Positions 8,121 through 15,249 of a stretch of DNA of 64,000 nucleotides are shown piece after piece (positions within the stretch are counted from its first letter, which is position 1; every line of letters starts with the position of its first letter). Under the pieces are notes generated by a model, which was not told the origin of the DNA, did no database searches, and worked only from the letters and a program-made list of their open reading frames with translations. This DNA comes from Leifsonia sp. Root4 (GTDB lineage: Bacteria > Actinomycetota > Actinomycetes > Actinomycetales > Microbacteriaceae). The stretch is taken from assembly GCF_001425085.1 (NCBI RefSeq), contig NZ_LMDN01000001.1, forward strand, positions 1,266,550 to 1,330,549, written 5' to 3'. Made by a program: the position numbers and the translations under genes.

Positions 8121-8222
8121 GCGTCGCGCGTACAGCCGGCGGGCCTCGACGAGGTCGGCGCGGGTGTCGAGGCGGAGGGCGGCCAGGCCGAGTGCGCGCG
8201 CCTGGGCTTCCAGCTCGGCCAT
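8121..8222 (-). pseudogene. remnant of a GNAT acetyltransferase gene
   Basis: A minus-strand segment encodes AELEAQARALGLAALRLDT followed by RADLVEARRLYARR. This is a typical C-terminal stretch of GNAT acetyltransferases (helix, strand, then the last helix before an aromatic residue). No N-terminal half precedes it and the sequence breaks off before the final strand. It therefore looks like a decayed fragment, flanked by REP-like repeats on one side and an intact GNAT gene in the opposite orientation on the other. Confidence 0.5.
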
Positions 8223-8281
8223 GATGTCGAGCCTATGACCGGCGGACGCCGCCCCACACCGTCGCGACGCCCGGCGAGCGC

Positions 8282-8287
8282 TAGCAT
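8282..8287 (+). promoter_or_regulatory. -10 box of a leaderless GNAT-gene promoter
   Basis: TAGCAT ends 6 bases before the ATG at 8294, with no ribosome binding site. Confidence 0.45.
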
Positions 8288-8293
8288 CGTTCG

Positions 8294-8836
8294 ATGCCGA
8301 CATCCGCGAGATTGCCCGCAGGAGCCGAGATCCGCCTGCTGCGCGTTGGCGATGCCACCGCGCTCGCCGACGCCTACTGGCGCAACCGCGTGCACCTCGC
8401 TCCGTGGGAGCCGACCCGGGCCGACGACTACTTCACCCCGGCCGGGCAGCGGGCCGTCACCTACAGCCAGCTCAACCAGCACGCCTCCGGCACCGCCCAC
8501 TCGCTCGTGGTCACGCTGGGCGCCGACATCATCGGCCGGGTGAACATCTCCGGCATCGTGCGCGGCGCATTCCAGAGCGCGAGCCTCGGTTACTGGGTGG
8601 ATGCCGCCCACACCGGCCGCGGCATTGCGACCGCCGCGGTGCAGCACGCGGTCGCGCTCGCCCGCGACGAGTTGGGGCTGCACCGTGTCGAGGCGGGGAC
8701 GCTGGTGCACAACGCGGCGTCGCAGCGAGTGCTGCTGAACGCCGGCTTCGAGCAGTTCGGCCTCGCCCCGCGCTACCTCAAGATCGCCGGCGAGTGGCAG
8801 GACCACATGCTGTTCCAGCAGATCCTGCACGACTGA
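8294..8836 (+). CDS. GNAT-family N-acetyltransferase (RimJ/RimL-like)
   Basis: This 180-residue cytosolic acetyltransferase uses acetyl-CoA. The RimJ/RimL subgroup is suggested by the early motif EIRLLRVGDATALADAYWRN, the strand GRVNISGIVRGAFQSASLGY and the acetyl-CoA loop HTGRGIATAAVQHAVALA. The typical ending HNAASQRVLLNAGFEQFG follows. Members acetylate protein N-termini or small molecules, and the substrate here is unknown. It is followed by a block of tandem repeats. Confidence 0.88.
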   Translation: MPTSARLPAGAEIRLLRVGDATALADAYWRNRVHLAPWEPTRADDYFTPAGQRAVTYSQLNQHASGTAHSLVVTLGADIIGRVNISGIVRGAFQSASLGYWVDAAHTGRGIATAAVQHAVALARDELGLHRVEAGTLVHNAASQRVLLNAGFEQFGLAPRYLKIAGEWQDHMLFQQILHD

Positions 8837-8862
8837 GCAGACGATGCACGCGCACGCCTCCC

Positions 8863-9083
8863 GCTGATCGAGTAGGCCGTCTGCGGCCGTATCGAGATCC
8901 TGGCGGCCTCGATCTCGATACGCTCGTTCCTCGCTACTCGATCAGCGGAGCGCGGAGGGCTACGGCTACTCGATCAGCGGAGCGCGGAGGGCTACGGCTA
9001 CTCGATCAGCGGAGCGCGGAGGGCTACGCGGAGGGCTACGGCTACTCGATCAGCGGAGCGCGGAGGGCTACTCGATCAGCGGG
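8863..9083. repeat. inverted plus tandem repeat block (32-base unit)
   Basis: The block starts with an inverted repeat (CTGATCGAGTAGGCCGTCTG...CGCTACTCGATCAG). It continues as five TACTCGATCAGCGG units beginning at 8935, 8967, 8999, 9043 and 9069. The first three are spaced exactly 32 bases; the fourth follows a 12-base duplication. It fills the gap between the convergent GNAT and response-regulator genes. The units are contiguous with no spacers, so this is not a CRISPR array. Confidence 0.8.
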
Positions 9084-9101
9084 GTGGAGGCGCGGGCAGC
9101 G

Positions 9102-9728
9102 CTAGATCCAGCCCTGCTGCCACGCCCGCTCGGCGGCGTCGTGGCGGGATGCGGCGTCGAGTTTGGTCATGGCCGATGAGAGATAGTTGCGCACAGTGCC
9201 GGATGCGAGGTGCAGCTGATCGGCGATCTGCTGCACGCCGACGGCGCCCCGGCTGACCCGCAGCACATCCAGCTCGCGGTCGGTGAGCGGGCAGCGCTCG
9301 GCCGTGAGCGCGGCGGCGGCGATCTCGTGGTCGATGTAGCGCTTGCCCGCCGCGACATCCCGGATCACGTTGGCGAGCTCCTCGGCCGGCGTGGACTTGG
9401 GCACGAAGCCCGAAACTCGGGTCGCCAGCGCGCGCCGCAGCACTCCAGGCCGGGCGTGACGGGTGACAATGATCACCTTCGTCGCGACCGACGCCAGGAT
9501 GCGTGCGGCCGCCTCGATCCCGTCGGCGCCGGGCATCTCCAGATCGAGCAGGCAGATGTCCGGCCGAGTCTCGAGCGCGAGCTCGGCGGCGGTCAGGCCG
9601 TTGTCGGCGCTGGCCACCACCTCGATATCCGGTTCCAGCCCGAGCAGCGCCTCCAGCGCGCCACGGATCAGGTGCTCGTCATCGGCGATGAGCAGGCGGA
9701 TGACGCGCGGCTGGGTCGCCCCGCTCAT
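9102..9728 (-). CDS. NarL/DesR-type response regulator
   Basis: The 208-residue protein has a receiver domain (about residues 10-125, with DDEHLIRG acidic pocket, phospho-acceptor Asp in ICLLDLEMPG, and the conserved Lys in VPKST) and a LuxR-type HTH at the C-terminus (LTDRELDVLRVSRGAVGVQQ). The ATG at 9728 overlaps the stop of the upstream kinase gene as ATGA. With that kinase it forms a two-component pair of the DesK/DesR style, often sensing membrane or envelope state. The palindrome at 10975-10988 is a candidate binding site. Confidence 0.94.
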   Translation of the reverse strand: MSGATQPRVIRLLIADDEHLIRGALEALLGLEPDIEVVASADNGLTAAELALETRPDICLLDLEMPGADGIEAAARILASVATKVIIVTRHARPGVLRRALATRVSGFVPKSTPAEELANVIRDVAAGKRYIDHEIAAAALTAERCPLTDRELDVLRVSRGAVGVQQIADQLHLASGTVRNYLSSAMTKLDAASRHDAAERAWQQGWI

Positions 9729-10927
9729 GCCGCCGCCCCGACACGCGCCGGAACCTGTACACGGAGTTCGAAGCTGTCGCCGTCGGATGCGGCATCCAGC
9801 TGCCCACCGAGAGCGGCGACGCGTTCGCGCAGCCCGGCCAGGCCGGATCCGCGCGTATCGTCGGCATCGCCCGCGGCGGACACACCGTTGTTGCTGATCG
9901 AGAGCGAGCAGCCGTCCGGCGTGACGCGCAGCCGGATCGCCGCGCGGGTCGCGCTGCTGTGCCGGAGGATGTTGGTCGTCGCCTCCCGCACCGTCATCGC
10001 GAGTGCACGGTGCAGCTCGGCATCGGCGGGAAGCGCATCGACGTTCAAGTCGCAGTCGGCACCGGCCGCCGAGAGCACCTCGCGGGCGTTCTCCAGCTCC
10101 TCGTCGAGCGCGACCTCGCGGTAGCCGGCCACGAGCAGCCGGGTCTCCTCCAGAGCCTGCTTCGCGATGATGCGGGTCTCGTGGATGTTGGCCCTGGCCG
10201 CTTCGACGTCGAGGTCGAGCAGCCTCTCGGCGAGCTCGGACTTGAGCGCGATCACCTGCAGGTGGTGGCCCTGGATGTCGTGCAGATCCGAGGCGAAGCG
10301 CAGGCGTTCCTTGGCGACGGCCAGCTCGGCTGCCGCGCGGCGGTTGCGGTCGAGCTCGACAACGATCTCCCACCACCACAGCCCGCTGAGCAGCATGGCC
10401 GGCAGCAGAACGCCATAGAGCGGCAGCAGCCAACCGCTCGAGCCCAGCGGGTTCGCCCACTCCTGCCCGGTCAGCGCCGCCGCCAGCAGCGGCTGGCCGA
10501 CGACTGCGGCAAGCCCGGCGGCCAGCAGCATCCAGCGCTGCCGCGCTGGGATCACGCAGGCAATGAGGCAGACCGCGATCCACAGCGGAAACGACGTCAC
10601 CACCCCGGCACCGGGGGCGAAGAGTCCGAGCACCCACACGGCGGCGGCCGGCGCGAGGAGGGCGGCGGTCCACGCCGGGCGGGGCAGCCCGCCCGCGAGG
10701 CCGACCCGCAGGAACCAGCAGTAGCGCAGTTGCACGCCCGCGGCCACAAGCGAGAGGCAGAGCAGCACGGCTTCCAGAGCGCTGGGGGAGCCCGCAAAGT
10801 TCTCGGCGGCGACCAGCAGCAGTGCGCCCGTCAGCGCGACGATCACGAAGACGATGGAGCCGAGCGTGTAGCTCCAGGTGGCCGCGACGCCACGGCCGTG
10901 ATCCGGCCGTTCTTGAGCGGCGGTCAC
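9725..10927 (-). CDS. DesK-type sensor histidine kinase
   Basis: About six transmembrane helices fill the N-terminal half. They are followed by a dimerisation/phosphoacceptor region with DLHDIQGHHLQVIALKSEL (His is the acceptor) and an ATPase domain with TVREATTNILRHSSA and DDTRGSGLAGLRERV. I place the start at the GTG at 10927 (400 residues). The only promoter-like -10 (10964-10969) lies inside the longer frame that begins with ATG at 10981 (418 residues), so that longer start would not be on this transcript. The GTG overlaps the stop of a 10-codon leaderless frame (GTGA), suggesting coupling. The longer start remains possible if another promoter exists upstream. Confidence 0.9.
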   Translation of the reverse strand: MTAAQERPDHGRGVAATWSYTLGSIVFVIVALTGALLLVAAENFAGSPSALEAVLLCLSLVAAGVQLRYCWFLRVGLAGGLPRPAWTAALLAPAAAVWVLGLFAPGAGVVTSFPLWIAVCLIACVIPARQRWMLLAAGLAAVVGQPLLAAALTGQEWANPLGSSGWLLPLYGVLLPAMLLSGLWWWEIVVELDRNRRAAAELAVAKERLRFASDLHDIQGHHLQVIALKSELAERLLDLDVEAARANIHETRIIAKQALEETRLLVAGYREVALDEELENAREVLSAAGADCDLNVDALPADAELHRALAMTVREATTNILRHSSATRAAIRLRVTPDGCSLSISNNGVSAAGDADDTRGSGLAGLRERVAALGGQLDAASDGDSFELRVQVPARVGAAA

Positions 10928-10956
10928 GAGCGCCTGCGGTGGTTGATTCGGTGCAT
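10924..10956 (-). CDS. possible 10-residue leader peptide coupled to the kinase gene
   Basis: The frame encodes MHRINHRRRS. Its ATG lies 7 bases after the minus-strand hexamer TACGCT, the leaderless arrangement of this genome. Its TGA overlaps the kinase GTG start as GTGA. A very basic leader of this sort could couple or tune kinase translation. It rests on position alone. Confidence 0.3.
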   Translation of the reverse strand: MHRINHRRRS

Positions 10957-10963
10957 GCCGTCC

Positions 10964-10988
10964 AGCGTAGAGCAGTGACATTTGTCAC
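10964..10988 (-). promoter_or_regulatory. kinase-operon promoter with dyad operator
   Basis: The -10 TACGCT (10964-10969) is preceded by GTGACATTTGTCAC (10975-10988), a 6-2-6 perfect dyad in the -35/-10 spacer. A site there could serve autoregulation by the NarL-type response regulator. Confidence 0.4.
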
Positions 10989-11114
10989 GATCTCGCGTGC
11001 AGAAATGCCACGAATGCGGTGACAGCACGGCACTACCCCGGGCTCGGCCGCGCTTGGAGGATGGACACATCGCACCACTGCCCCACACTCCAACCGCCAC
11101 GAAAGGCCCCCCGA

Positions 11115-11588
11115 ATGATCGATGCGCTGCAAGACTTCACCTCCTCCTTCCCGACGTTTCTGCAGTGGGTCGGCGTGATGCTCGTCGCAGCCATCCCGTT
11201 CGTCGATTCTTACTTCGGCTCGGTGATCGGCGTTCTCGCCGGCCTCAACCCCGTGGTCGCAATCGGCGCAGCGATCGTGGGCAACGTCATCGCGATGCTG
11301 ATCTTCGTGTTCGCCGCACACCGTGTGCGTTCCGGTGTGCTCAACGGCAAGGCGCCGCAGGAGGAGTCGCCCCGCCGCCAGAAGGTGCGGTCGTGGTTCG
11401 ACAGGTACGGGGTGGCCGGCGTGAGCCTGGTCGGGCCCGTCATCCTGCCGAGCCAGTTCACCTCGGCGGCCATGGTCTCCTTCGGCGCATCCAAGAACGC
11501 CGTGATCCTCTGGCAGATCATCGCGATCACGATCTGGGGCGTCGTGTTCGGCACCCTCGCCACGATCGGCATCACGCTGAGCCGGTAG
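11115..11588 (+). CDS. small multidrug export protein-like membrane protein
   Basis: The 157-residue protein has about four hydrophobic segments and the signature-like loops VAAIPFVDSYFGSVIGVLAG and GVSLVGPVILPSQFTSAAM. These resemble the small multidrug export (Sm_multidrug_ex) family, whose transport role is poorly tested. I chose the ATG at 11115 because GAAAGGCC stands upstream as ribosome binding site. A longer frame from 11019 has no such signal and begins with low-complexity sequence. A strong hairpin (11604-11670) follows the stop. Confidence 0.78.
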   Translation: MIDALQDFTSSFPTFLQWVGVMLVAAIPFVDSYFGSVIGVLAGLNPVVAIGAAIVGNVIAMLIFVFAAHRVRSGVLNGKAPQEESPRRQKVRSWFDRYGVAGVSLVGPVILPSQFTSAAMVSFGASKNAVILWQIIAITIWGVVFGTLATIGITLSR

Positions 11589-11603
11589 CTGCGCCGCGCC
11601 GAG

Positions 11604-11670
11604 CAAGGACATAGTGCGGTTGCACGGACGATTCTCGCCGGAACGTCCTTGCAACCGCACTATGTCCTTG
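11604..11670. repeat. long hairpin element after the export-protein gene
   Basis: Perfect 21-base arms (11604-11624 and 11650-11670) enclose 25 bases that contain a further GGACG/CGTCC stem. It starts 15 bases after the stop codon and has no T-tract. It is probably a terminator or an mRNA-stabilising structure. The arm sequence differs from families A and B. Confidence 0.65.
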
Positions 11671-11722
11671 TAACCGGATGCCGCGCCGCCGCCGCGCGGG
11701 CTCCGCATCCGGAACCCGGCGT

Positions 11723-11782
11723 GTAAAGAACTCTTGACACGATGTATGGAAAGGCATACATTCAATGTCAAGAGTTCTTTAC
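11723..11782 (+). promoter_or_regulatory. strong promoter embedded in a 60-base palindrome
   Basis: A consensus -35 TTGACA (11734-11739) and a -10 TACATT (11757-11762) are spaced by 17 bases. They sit within perfect 17-base outer arms (11723-11739 and 11766-11782) and 7-base inner arms (ATGTATG/CATACAT). The small XRE regulator at the end of this operon is the natural candidate to bind it. A GGACGGAG ribosome binding site follows. Confidence 0.8.
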
Positions 11783-11797
11783 ATGGACGGAGTTGTG

Positions 11798-12220
11798 ATG
11801 TCATCCGAAGAGAAGCGGACCTGGATCATGGGGCTCGTCGCCGTCGGCGGCTACCTCACCTACCTCGTCATCCTGCTGAGCGCAGGCGCGCCACTGCCGG
11901 AGGTCGACTACGTGCCGGCCATGCTCTGGACGATCGGCGGCGCCATCCTCGTGTCAATCGTGCTGAACATCGTCGTCGGCATCTTCACCCCGCGGGCTGG
12001 CGCCACGAAGGATCAGCGCGACCGCGAGATCTACCAGACCAGCGAGCGCATCGGCCAGTCCTTCCTCGTGATCGGCGGCGTGGTCGCCATGCTGCTGGCC
12101 ATGTTCGAGCTCGGCTACTTCTGGATCGCGAACGTGCTCTACCTGTGCTTCGTGCTCTCGGCCATCCTGAGCTGCACGGCCCGCATCATCGCCTACCGCC
12201 GGGGGTTCCAGTCATGGTGA
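11798..12220 (+). CDS. four-helix membrane protein paired with XRE regulator
   Basis: This 140-residue protein has about four transmembrane helices and a short charged loop with [17 protein letters not shown] between the second and third. I chose the ATG at 11798 because GGACGGAG lies 5 bases upstream. The ATG at 11765 lies inside the promoter palindrome and would precede the transcription start. The last codons overlap the XRE gene by 7 bases. Pairs of a small membrane protein with a YozG/Cro-like HTH are common in Gram-positive bacteria; the function is unknown. I do not recognise a catalytic motif. Confidence 0.85.
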   Translation: MSSEEKRTWIMGLVAVGGYLTYLVILLSAGAPLPEVDYVPAMLWTIGGAILVSIVLNIVVGIFTPRAGATKDQRDREIYQTSERIGQSFLVIGGVVAMLLAMFELGYFWIANVLYLCFVLSAILSCTARIIAYRRGFQSW

Positions 12221-12435
12221 AGCCGACGCAGGTCACCAACGACATCCGTCGACTGCGCTTCGAACGCGGCGAGATGACCCAGGCCGAGCTCGCCGAACGC
12301 ATCGGCGTCACCCGGCAGACCGTGATCGCCATCGAGCAGGGACGCTACTCGCCATCGCTCGAGATGGCGTTCCAGATCGCCAACGCGCTGGGCGTTCCGC
12401 TCGACGCGGTCTTCCAATACCCGCAACAACCGTAG
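12214..12435 (+). CDS. small XRE-type HTH regulator
   Basis: The 73-residue protein is a single Cro/CI-type HTH domain: [20 protein letters not shown] followed by [20 protein letters not shown]. It has no ligand domain. It overlaps the membrane-protein gene by 7 bases and is therefore coupled to it. As a dimer it would fit the large palindrome at 11723-11782 and probably represses the operon; the membrane partner may modulate it. The quinone oxidoreductase gene starts 11 bases downstream and is likely in the same transcript. Confidence 0.92.
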   Translation: MVKPTQVTNDIRRLRFERGEMTQAELAERIGVTRQTVIAIEQGRYSPSLEMAFQIANALGVPLDAVFQYPQQP

Positions 12436-12446
12436 GGAGCAGGATC

Positions 12447-13430
12447 ATGCGAGCAATCGTTCAAGACGAGTACGGCGACGTCGACGCGCTGCGCCTGGCC
12501 GACATCGAGACCCCGACCCCCGGAGCCGGGGAGGTGCTCATCCGGGTGAGGGCGGCCGGCGTCGATGCCGGCGTCTGGCACCTGATGACCGGGCGGCCCT
12601 ACCTGGCCCGCGTGATGGGCTTCGGCCTGCGCCGCCCGAAGACGAAGGTCAAGGGCCGCGAGGTCGCCGGGGTGGTCGAGGCGATTGGCGAGCCCGGCAA
12701 GCGCCCGCACGGCTTCGCGATCGGCGATGAGGTCTACGGATACTGCGAGGGCTCCTTTGCGGAGTTCGTCTGTGCCAGGGCCGACCGGATCGCGCCGAAG
12801 CCGGCCTCGCTGAGCTTCGAGCAGGCTGCGGCCCTGCCGATCTCGGCGGGGACGGCACTGCAGGCGGTGCGGGACAGCGGCGCCGTCAAGGCCGGCCAGA
12901 GCGTGCTCGTGATCGGAGCGGCCGGCGGGGTCGGGGCCTTCGCGGTGCAGATCGCGAAGGAGCTCGGAGCGACCGTGACGGGGGTGACGAGCACCGGCAA
13001 GATCGAGCTCGTGCGCTCGCTCGGCGCCGACCACGTGATCGATTACACGCGCGAGTCGTTCACCAGCGGCATCCGACTCTTCGACGTGATCATCGACACA
13101 GCCGGGCACCGCTCGGTCGCCGAGCTGCGCGGGGCACTAACCCCGCACGGCACGCTCGTGATCGTGGGCTCGGAGGTCGACGCCCCCGTCTTCGGCGGCA
13201 TGGGCCGGCCGATGGGGGCAGCGCTGAAGTCGCCCTTCGTGGGGCACAACCTGCGCATGCTGGTGGCCGGCGAGAGCGCCGGGCTGCTGCTGGACCTCAC
13301 CGAACTCGTTGACGCCGGCACGCTCCGGCCCGTTGTCGAGTCCAGCTACCCCCTGGCCGAGGCACCGGCGGCGATCCGCCACTGGCGCGACGACCACCCG
13401 GCAGGCAAGGTCGTCGTCGCAGTCGCATGA
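12447..13430 (+). CDS. NADPH:quinone oxidoreductase-like zinc-free alcohol dehydrogenase (MDR)
   Basis: The 327-residue cytosolic protein has the MDR GroES-like N-terminal domain (about residues 1-130) and a Rossmann domain with VLVIGAAGGVGAFAVQIAKE. The residue pattern RDSGAVKAGQSV before it and the absence of a catalytic-zinc Cys/His set place it with quinone oxidoreductases rather than alcohol dehydrogenases. A GGAGCAGG ribosome binding site precedes the ATG. It follows the XRE gene by 11 bases, so it may be controlled by the palindromic promoter. The physiological substrate (quinone or enal) is not evident. Confidence 0.88.
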   Translation: MRAIVQDEYGDVDALRLADIETPTPGAGEVLIRVRAAGVDAGVWHLMTGRPYLARVMGFGLRRPKTKVKGREVAGVVEAIGEPGKRPHGFAIGDEVYGYCEGSFAEFVCARADRIAPKPASLSFEQAAALPISAGTALQAVRDSGAVKAGQSVLVIGAAGGVGAFAVQIAKELGATVTGVTSTGKIELVRSLGADHVIDYTRESFTSGIRLFDVIIDTAGHRSVAELRGALTPHGTLVIVGSEVDAPVFGGMGRPMGAALKSPFVGHNLRMLVAGESAGLLLDLTELVDAGTLRPVVESSYPLAEAPAAIRHWRDDHPAGKVVVAVA

Positions 13431-13437
13431 CGCCGCC

Positions 13438-13634
13438 GGGGTTTCGACAGGCTCAACCAACGGGGAACCCGCCGCTGGTTGAGTAGGCCGTCTACGGCCG
13501 TATCGAAACCGAGGCCCGTGCGAAAGCTCCGGCCCGTGAGGTTTCGATACGCTCGTTCCTCGCTACTCAACCAGCAACTGGGTTCCTGGTTGCTCAACCG
13601 GCAACGGAGTTCCTCGCTACTCAACCAGCAAGGA
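13438..13634. repeat. REP-like repeat block between convergent genes
   Basis: TTTCGACAGGCTCAACCAAC is followed by CTGGTTGAGTAGGCCGTCT, then by TTTCGATACGCTCGTTCC and three CTCAACCAGCAA/CTCAACCGGCAA copies. The arms can fold into several hairpins. It fills the 219 bases between the oxidoreductase and mmsA, which converge here. No gene is seen in it. Confidence 0.75.
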
Positions 13635-13649
13635 GTGGCTGCGAGGTGC

Positions 13650-15149
13650 TCAGTCGTGCTGCGGGAAGCCGAGGTTCAGGCCACCGTGGCTTGGGTCGAG
13701 CCAGCGCGAGGTCACGGCCTTCTCCCGGGTGAAGAAGGCGATGCCCGACGGGCCGTAGGCCTTGGCATCGCCGAACAGCGATTCCTTCCAGCCGCCGAAG
13801 GAGTGGTACGCGACGGGAACGGGGATCGGCACGTTGATGCCGATCATGCCGACGCTCACCTCGTTCTGGAACCGCCTGGCAGCACCGCCGTCGTTCGTGA
13901 AGATCGCCGTGCCGTTGCCGTACTGGCTCGAGTTGATGATGTCGAGTCCCTGCTCGTAGCCGTCGACACGCACGATGGAGAGCACCGGCCCGAAGATTTC
14001 GTCGGTGTACGCGGCTGAGCCGAGTGGCACCTTGTCGAGCAGCGTCGGGCCGAGCCAGAAGCCGTTCGCATCGCCGTCGGGCGTGACGCCGCGGCCGTCG
14101 ACGACCACGGTCGCCCCGTCGGCGGCGGCGACGTCGATGTATCCGGAGACCTTGTCGCGGTGCACACCCGTGATGAGCGGCCCCATGTCGCAGCCGCGGC
14201 GGCCGTCACCGGTCTTCAGCGTCGCCATGCGCTCGGTGATCTTCTCGATCAGGGCGTCGGCGACGGCGTCGACGGCGAGCACGACCGAGATGGCCATGCA
14301 CCGCTCGCCGGCCGAGCCGAAGCCCGCGTTGACGGCGGCGTCCGCGGCGAGGTCGAGGTCGGCATCCGGCAGCACCAGCATGTGGTTCTTCGCGCCACCG
14401 AGCGCCTGCACCCGCTTGCCGTTGGCGCTCGCGGTCTCGTAGATGTACCGGGCGATCGGAGTCGAGCCGACGAAGGAGATCGAGGCGACGTCCGGGTGCG
14501 TGAGCAGCGCGTCGACGGCCTCCTTGTCGCCGTGCACCACGTTGAGGACGCCGTCAGGCAGCCCGGCCTCCTTCATCAGCTCCGCCATCCAGTTGGCCGC
14601 AGACGGGTCCTTCTCCGACGGCTTCAGCACGACCGTGTTGCCGGCCGCGATCGCCAGCGGGAAGAACCAGAGCGGCACCATCGCGGGGAAGTTGAACGGG
14701 CTGATGATGCCGACGACGCCGAGCGGCTGCTTGAGCGAGTAGACGTCTATGCCGGTTGAGACGTTCTCGGAGTACTCCCCCTTGATCAGCGTCGGCATGC
14801 TGCAGGCGAACTCGACGACCTCGAGGCCGCGCGCGATCTCGCCGCCGGCATCCGAGAGCACCTTGCCGTGCTCGCTGGTGAGGATCGCGGCCAGCTCGCC
14901 CGAGCGCTTGTTGAGCAGCTCACGGAAGGTGAAGAGCACGCTCTGGCGCTTGGCGATCGAGGTGCCGCGCCAAGCGGGGAACGCCGCGCGGGCTGCCGCG
15001 ACGGCCGTGCCGAGGTCGGCGGTGCTGGCCATGCGCACGTTCTTCTGCGCGACGCCGCGGGCCGGGTCGAAGACGGGCGCCGTGCGGGTCGAGGCTCCGG
15101 ATGCCGGAGCGCCATTGATCCAGTGGTCGAGTGTCGGAAGGTCGGTCAT
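13650..15149 (-). CDS. mmsA: CoA-acylating (methyl)malonate-semialdehyde dehydrogenase
   Basis: The 499-residue cytosolic NAD-dependent enzyme converts malonate semialdehyde to acetyl-CoA, or methylmalonate semialdehyde to propionyl-CoA, with loss of CO2. The catalytic Cys is in GFGSAGERCMAISVV. The stretch VQALGGAKNHMLVLPDADLD is diagnostic: the general-base Glu of hydrolytic aldehyde dehydrogenases is absent, as in CoA-acylating members. It is the last gene of the pyrimidine operon and would take the semialdehyde made by the aminotransferase upstream. The ATG at 15149 has GGACC upstream as weak ribosome binding site. It may also serve valine or inositol breakdown, but context favours pyrimidines. 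Confidence 0.95.
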   Translation of the reverse strand: MTDLPTLDHWINGAPASGASTRTAPVFDPARGVAQKNVRMASTADLGTAVAAARAAFPAWRGTSIAKRQSVLFTFRELLNKRSGELAAILTSEHGKVLSDAGGEIARGLEVVEFACSMPTLIKGEYSENVSTGIDVYSLKQPLGVVGIISPFNFPAMVPLWFFPLAIAAGNTVVLKPSEKDPSAANWMAELMKEAGLPDGVLNVVHGDKEAVDALLTHPDVASISFVGSTPIARYIYETASANGKRVQALGGAKNHMLVLPDADLDLAADAAVNAGFGSAGERCMAISVVLAVDAVADALIEKITERMATLKTGDGRRGCDMGPLITGVHRDKVSGYIDVAAADGATVVVDGRGVTPDGDANGFWLGPTLLDKVPLGSAAYTDEIFGPVLSIVRVDGYEQGLDIINSSQYGNGTAIFTNDGGAARRFQNEVSVGMIGINVPIPVPVAYHSFGGWKESLFGDAKAYGPSGIAFFTREKAVTSRWLDPSHGGLNLGFPQHD

Positions 15150-15206
15150 GAGTGGGTCCTATCTGTGGAAGTTATGGCGTGAGACCGCTGGTCTCGCGGT
15201 GTCGGG

Positions 15207-15240
15207 ATCTCGATACGGCCCTAGAGGGCCTACTCGATCA
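15207..15240. repeat. short inverted repeat between mmsA and aminotransferase genes
   Basis: ATCTCGATACGGCCCTAGAG and GGCCTACTCGATCA form a hairpin with GGCCCT/AGGGCC at its tip. It belongs to the TCTCGATACG/CTACTCGATCA group also seen at 8.9 kb. It may attenuate readthrough from the aminotransferase gene into mmsA. Confidence 0.5.
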
Positions 15241-15249
15241 ACGTGCGAT

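Noticed and set aside
8935-9083. 32-base periodic repeats as a CRISPR array
   Set aside because: Units are contiguous with no unique spacers, and no cas genes are present.
13438-13634. REP-like block as an insertion-sequence end or attachment site
   Set aside because: No transposase or integrase gene and no target-site duplication was seen. The same sequence recurs as a dispersed intergenic repeat.
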